From Linum tenue (lineage: Eukaryota > Streptophyta > Magnoliopsida > Malpighiales > Linaceae): a DNA stretch of 64,000 bases. The position numbers were made by a program, and so were the translations under genes. This document shows, piece after piece, positions 12,101-23,437 of the stretch (the stretch's first letter is position 1; each line of letters begins with the position of its first letter). The notes below the pieces were generated by a model, which made no database searches, was not told where the DNA came from, and saw only the letters and a program-made list of their open reading frames with translations. The DNA lies in assembly GCA_946122785.1 (NCBI GenBank), contig CAMGYJ010000006.1, positions 37,406,066 through 37,470,065 on the forward strand, written 5' to 3'.

Positions 12101-12227
12101 TGGAGGGTTTGAAAGCAGAGATCATCTGTTTAGTGCTTGTTCTTATAGTAATGCAGTGTTACAGATAGTGCTCAAGAAAATTTGCAAATGGCCCTTTTTC
12201 CAGGATTGGCAATCCCAGTTAAGCTGA
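9192..12227 (+). pseudogene. LINE ORF2 polyprotein (endonuclease + reverse transcriptase), broken
   Basis: 9192-9989 encodes the AP-endonuclease domain: LCWNLRG (catalytic Asn), LLETR (Glu), IYGPN, GDFNAV (Asp/Asn), and SNHCG where SDH is usual, so the final catalytic Asp is changed to Asn. After frame changes near 9990, a region with EGDSNTNYFHS leads (one stop at 10225) into reverse transcriptase at 10240-11340: NDKAPGLDGY, AFVRGRLISDN, KIDLMEAFNSVDW, the active-site FADD at about 11170, and GKGLRQADHLSPYLF. The C-terminal part (11469-12227, stop at 11808-11810) ends in the zf-RVT-type zinc ribbon (CVLCTGG, RDHLFSAC). This enzyme nicks target DNA and primes reverse transcription on it. At least two stops, multiple frameshifts and the Asp-to-Asn change show it is dead. 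Confidence 0.9.
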
Positions 12228-12585
12228 GTGACTCAAAGGTGGTCGAGTACTGATTCGAAGGCAAAAGTTGGCAGGCTTTTGTGGACAATGAGTTGTGCAT
12301 ACATATGGAGATAACGTTGTACTCGGATATATGGTGCTCGGTGTATTTCTGACCCTTTCCAAGTCTCAGCCAAAGTAATGCAAGAGCTCCAAATTTATTC
12401 TAGTAGTATTGCCCTACAACAGATGGTTATAGGAGTTCTGGGATTATAGAGAAGCAGTTTTTTGTTTTTGTTCCTCTTAGTATAGAATTGATTGAGATTG
12501 TAATGAGTTGATACTTTGAGAGGGAGGTTGCGAGTTGCACCTCCCCGGACTTCAATACTATTTTGATTAACCATATAAAAAAAAC

Positions 12586-12684
12586 AACAAATAATGATTG
12601 TAAAATGTGGAAACTAAAATCCAAAAACTAATAAAAGACTCGTATAATAATTTTGAATGAAGAATGAAGTGACGTTGCTAAAAC
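12586..12684 (+). repeat. Direct repeat copy B, right of the LINE
   Basis: Second copy of the repeat at 6823-6932. The LINE target-site duplication coincides with the first bases of this copy. Confidence 0.75.
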
Positions 12685-13564
12685 ACTTACAATGCTAAAC
12701 AGGAGCCAACAACTTTTATTTTCTACTAATCCTAAACAGCCTAAAATCCGTCCAAGCAAAGGAAAGGTACGATCGAGAATCCGACATCCCATACAGCTTC
12801 CATTCCATTCCATTCCAACGATCTCTGACATACATCTGGTTTGCTCGTTATTCGTTAGAGTGTATACAAGATGGGAATGTAATTTTTGATATATTTTGGA
12901 TGGTTATGTGCAATTTGTAGTATAGGAATTAATGCAGTATTTTGGTCTTGGTATATAAAGTTGCACAGTGAACCAAAACTCTTGTTCGTTTTCTTCTCTA
13001 TGAATCAAAGTTGGTTGTTTTTTCGCAAAGCTCTTTCTCTGAATCTGACGTGGTCGTTCTTGAAGTTTTCTTCATTTTCTGTTCTTATCTTTAGTTCGCA
13101 ACTCTTTGATTTCAATGGCGGGTCAACAAGCACCTCTGATTAGACTCCCTCAAAACATATTCTGGAAACCCAAACCACAAAAATAAGTAACGAAATTTCA
13201 ATCACAGGGTATTTCTTCAACCCTTATCTAAAAGGGAGATGATCATAATGGCTAATATAATCCGTCGCTCTTCCCTGTCAAAGCCTTCATATGCTCTCCT
13301 CTTGTTCGTTGAAGTTTTCCTCGTCAAAGCCTTCGGATTAAATCCTTGGCCGTCGAAGTTTTCTTGTGGGAGATGGAGTGTCTGAGGGAGGGAGGGAGTG
13401 GAAGAGAAGAGAGAAAGATAGAAACCTCTCTCTCTCTCTCTCTCTCTCTCAGCCCTGAACGTTTGAACATATGCTCATGAAAATGGCTATGAGCACTATA
13501 ACCGGTTGAATGAAACCAAGCCAACCTTTCAACCCATTAATTTTTAACTTCGGCCTGGTTTTGT
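12685..13564. other. Intergenic with CT microsatellite
   Basis: No recognisable coding sequence. Contains a (CT)n run at about 13426-13450. A short repeated phrase (TCAAAGCCTTC...GAAGTTTTC) occurs at 13277-13320 and again at 13324-13362. Confidence 0.45.
13426..13450. repeat. (CT)n microsatellite
   Basis: Uninterrupted CT run preceded by a GGGA/GAGA-rich purine tract, making a polypurine-to-polypyrimidine switch. Confidence 0.9.
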
Positions 13565-13572
13565 GTTACACT

Positions 13573-14317
13573 TAGGGATGGCAATGGGGCGGGTTTGGGG
13601 CGGGTTTGTCTAAACCATCCTCATCCCCATCTTCAAATACCCAAACCCATGCCCGCCCCATACCCATGCGGGGGAATGTTTTGCAAACCCATCCCCATAC
13701 CCGTGGGTTTCGGGTACCCATGGGTAATACCCGTACCCATACATCCAACATTATTATACCTAAAACTTACAAGAAAAGTTTTAATTATAACTCTAAACGA
13801 ACCTATTATATCATGAAGTCAACAAAACACGGTCATTTTCTTAATACGGTTCAACGTATATGATCCTAAAACATCCATTAATACATAATATATAGTATAA
13901 TATTTTTCAAATTATTATCTTCTAACTCTTGTACATCTACTAAGTAATAATTAACTAACATAATCTTGTAGACAAGGGGAAAAGTGAAAGAGTGAAAGGA
14001 GAATTGAGGGAAATGAATTAGATTTTGATTAAAATGGTCACTCAATTGCATTTCTACTATTTACTTCCTTGAGTTATCCTCATTACCATTGATAGATTAC
14101 AATTTAATCCACATATTTTTTTATATGTGAATAAATTCTCTTGGTGGGGCAGGTATGGGTATGGGTATGAGGTAGGGGAGGTCAAAACCATACCCGCCCC
14201 ATACCCATCAAACTTTTTGCGGGTTTTACCCATACCCGGTCAAAACGGGGATTCCCCGCGTTGACTGGGTCGGGGGCGGTCGGATACCCGCGGCCATGGG
14301 TTTTATTGCCATCCCTA
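13573..14317. mobile_element. Non-autonomous hAT element (745 bp)
   Basis: Termini TAGGGATGGCAAT and ATTGCCATCCCTA are perfect 13-bp inverted repeats, flanked by the perfect 8-bp duplication GTTACACT (13565-13572, 14318-14325). The two subterminal 150-200 bp are dense in CCCATACCC/GGGTATGGG motifs, which are inverted between the two ends. The AT-rich centre has no ORF of note. Confidence 0.93.
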
Positions 14318-14635
14318 GTTACACTTGCACACTTTGATCTGGTTCTGGTTTGAGTTTTTGTATCTTACGTTGATTTGAACCGCACATTTATTTCAGTTGA
14401 ATCTAAACAAGTAAACTACAAAATTGAGTGTTGCAAGAAGCTACGGGACTCTGTTGCCATGTCGACGAATCCAGGAAAAAATAGAGCTTTAAGCAAGGTG
14501 CAGCTGTTGCCATGTCGACGGATTGAAAAATCATACTCACCTCACCTGACCCTAACTTCATTTCATGTCTAATATACAAAGACTATAGTGTAATATATGC
14601 TGCTGCTACAACTCTTACAATTACTGCGCGGCCTA

Positions 14636-17175
14636 CTAAAGGAGTTTGTGGCAGGTGCCGACCCCAACAGCTGCAGCAAGATGCCAACCAGCATGAAGAA
14701 ATGGTGCCTGGGGGAACAGATCGTCGGCAATGAAGAGAGCACCTCCCAACAAGGAAGACATCTTATGCATGGTGTGTATGTTCCTTAACTCTGGATCTTC
14801 TAATGCTCTTTTAGCAAATGCCACCTGCAGAAGCAAATTACAGCACAAGGAAACCACACATTAAATGCCATTTGCATATGTAAGAAAACACATTAAAAGC
14901 CAATACGATTTTCATCCACCTCCATCATTCCTGTGTGGACTGCAGATACCATCAGCGGCTGGATAGGCAGTAATACTGCAGATGCTGCCATCAACAGCTT
15001 CGGGTTCTCATTTCTCAAGGCTCTTGATAGACACTGCATAACACAATGCTTTTTGTAAGTTTCCGACTTCATCGAGCCAAGGAAGTTCACAGAAACTTCA
15101 GACCTATTTAAGGATTACAGCAAATGCTCAACTTACGAAGGAAGTTATGGAAACGAAAAAGGGAGGAAGGGGGATGAAATCCCAGCAACAGCTATGTACT
15201 ATACTGATAGGTAATGGTTGTAGTTTCACGCCATGCTGAGCTGGATATTAAATAGATGACACACAAGTGAATATAACATTCAATTAGCCATTCTTTCCCC
15301 ATTTCTTAAGCCCAACCCATATTTGTTTTTATAATCCACATGTTTCAATCTAGCATATGCATACTGCATAGTAGTCTTGTAACCAAAATTGTGTACATAG
15401 AATAATGCGGAATCCAAGCAATCTTATTACAAATTCAAATTTACAATCTGGGTTCAAAATTGCAGCAATCTATGCATTCGTATTTAAAAGAACTTCATGA
15501 AAACCCCACCAAAACAAGCACAAAGATGAGCCTATCCGATATATAACTAGTAGAACTTGTAACAGAATATCCTACTGAAAACCTTCTCATGCGCAAGTAT
15601 TTAATTGGTAGAAGAAACATGTTTTTCTCGGCTCCACATCAGCTAATTCAACAGCTTATGATTATACAAACACAGGAAAGGCACAGTTAATTGAACTTAC
15701 CACAGTGGTAGCTGCTATCATTGCATAGTCAAGCCACCTCAAGTACTTCCTAACTTCTCCCCTTGAGGAGTGATACAAGCTTGATGTGATTCCAACCCCG
15801 ATTAACGAGTTAGCATACAGTTTGGTATTTAGATCCTTTCTGCAAATGATAAGAGCAAGAAGAAATCAGACACTGAATATGCAACGAACTTCAATGATAA
15901 AAATGGAAACCGTGGACTATACTTCTACCTTGGAGCCTGCATACCAAGAGCAACAAATGGAAGTGATGTTAACACATTAGCAACCGTTTCTGAGAAGTTA
16001 TCACCTAATGAAGCACAATGCAGCAGAGGTCATATCAAACAACTCCACTAAGGATACCGAAAACTTCAAAAGGGCATTGCTCTTAAATAGATACCGTGAA
16101 CGCAACACTTGATAGGCCGCAAACATCCTGGCCTTTGCTCCCATAATTTCCTGGTTGGTCACAAATAAAATCTCAATGATCCATCGACTATTTACAAACC
16201 TAGTCAACAGCAGAATGAAACCATTTTGTACATCTAATGTTCTGTTTGTTCTAAACATAATATCCAAGCTTACCAGAATAATGATGGCTGATCTGCTCTA
16301 TTAGATGAACTTTCACAGTGCGATTGAGGGAACCCCTCTTGTCGAGTAATCACCTCCAAATGGAAAGGTGATTGGGGTACAACATGAATCCCATGTACAC
16401 ATTGCAAGGCTTTTCTAGAATTTGAAGTGTCATTGGGACTCATTAGACAATCTCTCTTTTATTGCCAGCAAATTCTGCTGGCAATAAATTGGGAGAAAGG
16501 GAACAATATCTTGCTGGAAAGAAACAAAACATACGGTCAACTTTCTGGGAGAGGCAGGTATCCAAAGAATGTTCAACTATCAAAATTCAAAAAACACATT
16601 ATATCACAGTGCAAAAAATAAGACAGAAATCAGCTTATAAAGCCAGATAACTTCTTTTCACCATTGGCCATCCATGAGAACCTAGAGGTCCATTAGCAGT
16701 TCGTGAGAACTCGCCACGTATTTGAGCGATAAGCTACCGAACCCATAACTACATTAAGCTTACCCTAACAAAAGAAGCAAACCCAGAAGTAATTTTGCTT
16801 GCATGTCCCAACTTTCAAGAACAACAAACAAATGGGAAAACCCCAAAAAAGTAACAAAATCAGATGAAAATCAAGCCTCTGACTCGAACAGGTTCCCACA
16901 ACATTTACTAAAAAAAGAAGAGGAACGACTGCAACTTTGCAAGAACAATGCATTGCAAAGAAGAGTTACACGGGAAGCTCAGGAAATCAAATTGCTTCGA
17001 AACGAAGCTGTGAGAACTGGTCAGCATATTGAGAGGGAGGATGAAGAGGAGGAAGGATTTTTACCTGGGAATGGCAAGAGTCGTGGTCTTGCCCTTGGAA
17101 GAGAGAAAATTACAAGTGAGGGGAATGCAGGATTAATATTTGAGGAGGACGGAGTGGAAAGTTGAGGAGTTCATG
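14636..17175 (-). CDS. Seven-exon gene for a plastid-type multi-pass membrane protein (CREST-like)
   Basis: The only ordinary host gene seen. Exons with GT/AG borders and matching phases: 17175-17065, 16438-16274, 16150-16095, 16004-15929, 15839-15701, 15033-14920, 14824-14636; about 282 codons. Exon 1 is Ser/Pro/Arg-rich (PRARPRLLPFP), like a transit peptide. The mature part begins FWKLWEQRPGCLRPI and GDNFSETVANVLTSLPF, then has at least five hydrophobic spans. It carries Ser-x3-His (SSLYH, about residue 156), an Asp in RWLDYAM, and His-x3-His (HAGWH, about 267), the residue pattern of the CREST superfamily (ceramidases, PAQR, Per1). I recognise a conserved plant family but no assigned function; metal-dependent hydrolysis is only inference. 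Oddity: the ATG at 17175 is in a different frame from the rest of exon 1 (one-base shift within the first dozen codons), so the true start is elsewhere or the allele is damaged. Confidence 0.72.
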
Positions 17176-17515
17176 GTTTGGATTTTAGGGAAATTGTGAC
17201 TTATGGTGGGGAGCACAAAAGAATATGAGAGGGGGAGATGCTTGGTGCTCTCGCAAAGACTTGTACGAATCTTCCTCCCAAGGCCAATCCCATCCAACAT
17301 TGGAGTCGGCCGCATATTCCAACCCCAATAGAGATAAATGACGTAAAGTCTCCTCTTCTCAACATGGGCCTATATTCCTCAGGTCAGGGCCCAAAAAGAA
17401 AACGCTTCGAGGTTACCCAGCTGTTTAAATGGTAGGATATTTTGTGGTATGATTATGGTTCAATCCTTTTATATTGGTAAAATAATATTTTTTTAGATAA
17501 AAAAGATTGGGACAT

Positions 17516-18311
17516 CCTGCAGTAAGTTGGGTATAATTTCAAGTAAGGTAACTTACATATATCTAAATCGCTAAAATCAATCAAACATATTTTAAACTAT
17601 TGATTAAAGAAATAAAAAATAAATGACAAAAGGGGTTGCCGGTCACCACCTTTGTAATTTACCCTTTTTTTGTTTTTTCTTTCCTTTTTCACATTAAGGT
17701 GGTTTCCTTATTTTAACCTTTTCTTTTTTTAATTCTTATTGAATTAGAAGTGTTACGTAAATTTTCCGTGATAACTTAGCTCTTTACGTAACACGACATT
17801 AATACTCATTACGTAAAGAGATCTCCATTAAGTAAGGATTCCATAATGACATTTTACAACTGTTACATAAAATATACATTCATTACGTAAAGGCTACAGA
17901 ATGATAGTTATTTCTTACGTAACAGTTAAATCGGAAGTGTTACGTAAGGCTTTCGTAATGACTTAACACTTTACGTAACGTGAGGTTAATACTCATTACG
18001 TAAAAAGACCTTCCATTACGTAAAGATTACGTAACGACAGTTATTTCTTACGTAATAGTTAAATCAGTAGTGTTACATAAGGCTTCCGTAATGACTTAAC
18101 ATTTTACGTAACACGAGGTTAATACTCATTACTTAAAGACACTATCTATTATGTAAGGCTTCCGTAAGGATCTTTTACAACTATTACGTAAGATTACCAT
18201 ATGTTACGTAACCATTACGTAATCCCCTATTGTATTTTACGTAATGCGACCTGTGAAACCTGCTATAGCATGTAAAAAAATTTAAGTTACCTTATTTCAT
18301 GTTACTGTAGG
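17516..18311. mobile_element. Inverted-repeat-bounded element packed with TACGTA palindromes
   Basis: The left edge CCTGCAGTAAG...AAGGTAACTTA and the right edge, reverse-complemented, CCTACAGTAAC...AAGGTAACTTA form imperfect inverted repeats of about 40 bp. The interior (17745-18250) is made of two to three imperfect tandem units: a GAAGTGTTACGTAA-type block starts at about 17747, 17933 and 18067. It holds at least fifteen copies of TACGTA, usually as TTACGTAA. No clear target duplication was found, so the superfamily is unassigned. Coding potential: none. Confidence 0.55.
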
Positions 18312-18429
18312 AAATTCAAAAAAAAAAAATTGTCAAAAAATCACACCAACAAAATCAAGATACCGTTGACACCTAAAATTATTTTAGATTGAATTCAATT
18401 TCGCATTAATTAGTCTCGGCATTTAATTC

Positions 18430-20900
18430 GATATCGCATGACGAAAAACGGTGTCGTTTGGAGTCGAGCAAAATCGCGGAGAGTTTAAACGACACCGCAA
18501 GGAAGCTCGACAGTGCCGCGGTACTTGAAACAACATTGTTTAGTAGAAAACAATGTCGTGAGCTATGGTTCGGCTTTGCAATATTGGTGTTAGGATTGGA
18601 AAAAGAGTGCTCTCTATTCCATACCGAAGAAGGAGAGGATTCGGCCTAGATTGCATGGGTGCGTGACCAACACCAGTGTGGAATTAGAAACGGCGTTGTT
18701 TAGTAAAATAAACAACACCGAGAAGTCAAACCCAAACGACACTGTTATTGATATGATCCTAATTCGAGAATCCTCCCAAATCGGACCAAAAACCAGAGTT
18801 GCACACGTCGAACTTTTTAGGGGTTTTCTGCTTTTTTGAATAACACGAAATAAAGATACTTGCGGAATCGATCAAACAAATCCGAACTCGTGAGAAGGGC
18901 CAGAAGGTATATGAAACCTTCCAAACAATCTCGAACCCGTGGAAGAGGCCAACCGATATTGTCGATGCTCGCCACAACTAGACGCGTTCTCTAGTTGATA
19001 AGAGACCACTCAAACCTCCCGAATCCTCAAAGGAGCGAATAAGCAAAACTTTCACTTGAACTTGTAAACACTTGTATTTGATTGCTGAAAACTTGAATAT
19101 TGGGTACAAAATTCGTAGGTCTTACATCTTCTATTTATAGATGTCACAAAAACATAAAACTAACCTAAAAGGAATAGGAAGACAAATCCCAAACTAAATA
19201 GGAAACATAATACTACTTAAATAAATAATAAAAACTACTAAATAACTCTCTAAATGCTGCTGGCGCACACATGCTTCCTTCTTCTATTCCGTAGCGATTG
19301 CGGAATCCTTCTCCGTTGCGGAATGGGCCACCTCCTTCACGAATTGCATCACATGGGAGGCACGCCAGATGGGTTTTGTTATTGTGTCTTTTTTCCTTCC
19401 AAATTCAAATAACCACAATAACTAATTAATGAAACAAACCCATGCTTTGGCCATGTACGTCCAGATTTGAATTGGAATAATTGAGCCACATGAACGAATA
19501 AATAATCCATGTGCTAATTGTTCCATGCAAACTCCAATGTATGCAGAACGCCACTTTATACCCACGCAGCGCCATTTATCCATTAAGCATGCTCCCAATT
19601 GATTCTTATATCGTTGAATCTGAATCTTCATCTTTGGACCACGGGAATTAAATATCGTGCTAGTCGATATCGCATCAGTTATACTATGAAACGACATTGT
19701 TTATTATAAAGCAATGTCATGAGCTATTGGGCACTTATGTACGTTGATAGGATGGCCGTTTAGTTATCCAAACTTGGTCATGTATATGTCACTTATTGAA
19801 AGTGTAGCGAGATTAAAAGCACGATAGTGTTTAGTGAAAACAATGTCGCGAGTTTGGTGAAATTGATGACTGGGGTTGGAGGGTCGAGCAATTCAATATC
19901 GCCTTGAAGTTTCAAGCTTGACGCGAAATCGAACAGTGTCGTAGAATAGAGAAAGACACTATTTAATGAAAAGCCACATTGAGTCTTGGTACGGGGTTGT
20001 GAATTCGACAAGGCCAATAGCGTCGTGTAAGGAGAATAAAAAATCATAGTGATGAATATTTGGACGACGTAGCGATGAAGCGGTGTCGTTTAGGTAAGAA
20101 AGACGTTGCGAGCTCAGCAATGATGTGAGATCAACGATGATGCGAGTCTCGACGGTGTTGTGTAGTCAACGACGTCGGGAGATCAACAATCTAACAGTGA
20201 GTATGCGGTGGAGAGGGTGATACAACAATGTTGTTTAAATCGATGGCGGTTGTGATTCGAACCGTGGTACAAAGTTGATGTGTGTGCACGTGACTTTTAC
20301 GCAAAGAAGATTGGAGAACGAATGCGAAGCAGTTGAAGACTACAACTTCGGGAAGAAGGATGGAGCACGTGGGAGTTCACGACGGAGCAGTTGAGGAAGT
20401 GGTTCCATGGAGTGTGAAGGCTATGCAAGTGATTTCAAATAAAATCACTAGAGCAAGGAGAGAGAAAGACAACCAGAAATCAACACAAAAAATCACTCTG
20501 ATTCAACTTTATCTTTTCTCTGTAACTCCTTCGGGGAGCTCTCCTTCCAGAAAGGATCTCAATAGTTGTAGTTGTAGCGTAGTCGCGGAGCTCTCCACAG
20601 GAATCTCCATAGGAGTAGCAGTAACGTAGATTTCCAAAAACTCAAACACCCTCGTTCGAAAATTGTTTGAAGAGGTGTGAACCGTAGTAATGATCGCATT
20701 GGTTAGAAGTCAAAGGTGCAGCGATCAAATCAACATCGCCCGGCGGTGGATATTTGACGGTCGTCTTGATTTCAGCAGTCACTGGTGCGTCCGATCAAAC
20801 GACACTGCAAAGGTTTCCACATCGAAATAATCAAATCAACACCGCCCGAAACCATTCGGTACCGACGGTGGTATTTGGTTTTCCGGGAAAACAGATACAG
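18430..20900. repeat. Field of dispersed AACGACAC-CGTTT hairpin-like motifs
   Basis: Variants of AAACGACACTG/CGGTGTCGTTT recur about a dozen times, for example at 18445, 18486, 18687, 18731, 19687, 19940, 20077 and 20800. Many are paired head-to-head around a TTTAGTA-like spacer and followed by GTCGTGAGC or similar (18526-18565, 19687-19725, 19825-19855). A minus-strand TATA-like CTATAAATAG lies near 19131-19140, followed (minus) by a leader-like stretch. No protein was recognised. It may be one decayed element or several. Confidence 0.4.
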
Positions 20901-20929
20901 TTCCAAAGTAATACCAGAATAAAACTGGA

Positions 20930-21341
20930 ATGTAACGGGTAACAAACCTGAATATGCTAAGACTTGCATTTGTAAGAAACTTAATTTGGCTTGCACATAG
21001 TCAAGCATTAGCCACTGGCCATGTAAAAACGAGGATGTTCCCTCTTGATAATTCAAAATCCAAGCACGGAGGCCTAGGTGGTGGGGGATAAATTGACTCG
21101 GTCGTTGCTGCAACGTCCGGTGAGTTTTGACCCTTTCATGCAAAAGATTCATCTAAACCCTGGTTCAAAGCGAGTCTCCATTAGCCAACTAGCCAATGAA
21201 ACCTCCAAATGAGGAGTTCTAAGGCCCCAAGCAGACGAATTCTCCATTAAAGAAGAAAGAGGCAGGAGAAGACGTAGAACAGGATGAGAGAGAGTGCTCT
21301 TTAAATGAACCAATCGGATTGAAGGTCCCGGCAACCGCCAT
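20930..21341 (-). pseudogene. Possible 5' end of a decayed plastid-protein gene
   Basis: On the minus strand an ATG at 21341 opens a 40-codon frame (MAVAGTFNPIGSF, then Ser-rich, then FFFNGEFVCLG) that reads like a chloroplast transit peptide and stops at 21219-21221. Further reading in the same frame is peppered with stops, and an overlapping frame continues to about 20930 where a possible splice donor follows (CAG/GTTTGTT). I could not identify the parent family. Confidence 0.25.
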
Positions 21342-21459
21342 AGCTAGCTTAAAGTTGAGAACTCAACAAAAGGGAGGAGAAGGTAGAAGGAGAGTCTGTT
21401 TGCGGTTTCAGAGAAGAACAAGAGAGAATGGACGATGAATGAGGAAGGTGGCTAAGGAT

Positions 21460-22456
21460 TGAAAATGCTAGGGTTTGCATCACATTTGGGTTTATATATC
21501 TCAATGTCAAAATTTCCTCGAATACTTTATGAAAATTACTTATTTCTAGAGTCTCCCATCCTCACTGTTTGGTCGAACCAAAATCAGGAGGTATATTGCA
21601 CTTTTCTGGTTTGGCCTTAAAAATCGACCGACACACTCAAGTGACGCATTCGGTTATACTGTTCCAGATGTGGCATGTTTCTAGTTTTTCGGTTTGACCA
21701 GCCGGTCTAGTGCGGTATCACAATCCATGTGATGTTCAAGTATTTACTATGTGTCCGCTACACTTTTGAAAAAGGATAATTTGCCTTTTTCTTATTTTAA
21801 AAATCCTGAACACAACCTGACTCTCTAATTCAACAACTGCTACCTTTCATATCCCAACCCCACAATGCTGACCCGTCGTAGAAAAAAGTCAAATTTACAT
21901 AATAGGTAACCCAGATCTTATTTTCTTTGGGCCTCTCACTTCTCCATATCAGTAAGGGACTTGCTCTGTGAGTTTAAAACGTATTGTGGAGGTTGAGATA
22001 CCAATAGGGTTGAGGTTCTTCTTGGCTCTTTGCTAAAAATGAAATTGATATGAAATGAGGGAAGAAACTAACTACATAACGAGGGAACAACATAAGGGTG
22101 TTGCATGGACAAGTTTTCTCTAGAGTTACTTTAGACTCGCTTTGCTATGATATTAGTTATACACATATGTGGTTGAGTAAATCCACAATGGATTCCTCCA
22201 CTCACTATGCTCACGTTTCCTGCCTTTCTCACACGATGACCTAGTCTTGTGTTCCGCGCTAGATAGACACTTGGGAACATCGACATACATGTTGCTTGTG
22301 TTACTCATGTAGTTAAGACCCCGTCCAATCCGTGTACCACATATGATGTACAAAATCATGAGAACTTCATTGTCGCAATTCATCCAACATAATTTCAACA
22401 CAAAGTTATTGTAAACATAAAAGGATGATTCAACAAGCATCCTATACATATAACTA
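21460..22456. other. Intergenic, nothing recognised
   Basis: No gene, RNA or repeat boundary supported. A 112-codon open frame on the minus strand (22153-22491) runs into the adjacent hAT element and has no recognisable domain. Confidence 0.4.
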
Positions 22457-22464
22457 GTGTGAAT

Positions 22465-22997
22465 TAGGGGTGTAAGCTTGACCCGGAACACCCACTGACT
22501 CGTCCAGACTTGTTTCGTGCCTGAGGGTCGAGACGTGTCAGTTTGTCTACAAGGTCAAATTAGGGATGAGTCATTTGTTGACCCTGTAAGGATCGGGACG
22601 GGTAGGGACAACAAAAGGACGGGTCACTTTTTGACCCGGTGACCCTTAGCAACAACAAATATCTCATACCACATTAGACATCTTTGTAAAGTTTTAAAAT
22701 TTTAGGTACTAAATTGTAAAAATAAAAAAATTGGGCACCAAAATGTAATTTTACCATAACAATTTATTGACTTATTTGTAAAAAAATAATTTTTACGTAC
22801 TAAATTGTAAGAAAAAAAATTGGGCACAAAAACGTAATTTGTAAAAAAGTAGTGTGTTGATTAGCCCACTGACCCGACCCGTCCTAACCCTTGAGGGTTA
22901 GACAGGGTCAAGAAGGAGTTAGGGATGTGACAGGTCAGTTATACATCTTGACCCTTCAAGGACGGGTCAGATAGAGTCAGTGCAATTTTCATCCCTA
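22465..22997. mobile_element. Non-autonomous hAT element (533 bp)
   Basis: Begins TAGGGGTGTAA and ends TTTTCATCCCTA, flanked by the perfect 8-bp duplication GTGTGAAT (22457-22464, 22998-23005). Subterminal sequence is rich in GACGGGTC/GACCCG motifs on both sides. The AT-rich centre shows two similar tracts (ACTAAATTGTAA...AAATTGGGCAC, at about 22708 and 22799). Confidence 0.92.
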
Positions 22998-23005
22998 GTG
23001 TGAAT

Positions 23006-23413
23006 GCAAGCGTATAGCGTAAGTCTGGCATACGCTAGCCTTTCCATAAATGGTTCTAGCTAGCGTATACTATGTTCACACTACCGTACGCCCATCAAAT
23101 TTTACTATATAGACCAGGAATTAACTGGAGTTTGGGCATGATACTATATCGTAACGTCTCTTGGGTGAACCCCAGTCCCTAATTCTCTAACTTGAACCAT
23201 AAAATTCATTTAATCGAAAAAAATAATTGACGATTCTGATTCATTTAAATATATCAAAGTTCATGTAACAAGTGTGAACGCAGGCACATAGTTTATGTTT
23301 GGCGTCGCTAGCCTTTTTCATATATATAATTGTCTCCAAAACTACTAGATATATATCATCAGAAGAGTAAGACTAAACTAACAACTCTATGATTTTCAAC
23401 TAGCTATCGAAGT
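23006..23413. other. Possible internal-region remnant next to the Athila PBS
   Basis: No recognisable protein. By orientation this would be the leader of the minus-strand Athila element whose PBS is at 23414-23431. The words GTGTGAACGCAGGC and TGGCG(T)CGCTAGCC echo the sequence right of the hAT element (GTGTGAATGCAAGC, CATACGCTAGCC). Confidence 0.3.
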
Positions 23414-23431
23414 TCCCCGAAAAGAGCGCCA
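23414..23431 (-). other. Athila-type primer-binding site (minus strand)
   Basis: On the minus strand the sequence TGGCGCTCTTTTCGGGGA matches the usual Athila PBS at its two ends (TGGCGC and CGGGGA) and follows the LTR end ...CCAAGTTTT. This fixes the orientation of the adjoining LTR. Confidence 0.65.
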
Positions 23432-23437
23432 AAAACT

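Larger units (their letters stand above)
7061..12582 (+). mobile_element. L1-type LINE retrotransposon, full-length but degenerate
   Basis: A two-ORF plant LINE: a DUF4283-like ORF1, then an ORF2 with AP-type endonuclease, reverse transcriptase and C-terminal zinc-ribbon domains, ending in a short A-run at 12577-12584. It is bordered by the 12-bp duplication AACAACAAATAA (7049-7060 and 12583-12594), the type made by target-primed reverse transcription. The presence of the CT-rich 5' leader and ORF1 start suggests little or no 5' truncation. Numerous stops and frameshifts plus a nested hAT element make it inactive. Confidence 0.92.

Noticed and set aside
12427..12831. Short minus-strand ORFs at the LINE 3' end
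   Set aside because: They lie across the LINE tail and the direct repeat, with no protein similarity.
17754..18250. CRISPR-like array from the regularly spaced TACGTA repeats
   Set aside because: Units are imperfect tandem repeats without unique spacers, no cas genes are present, and the setting is a plant genome.
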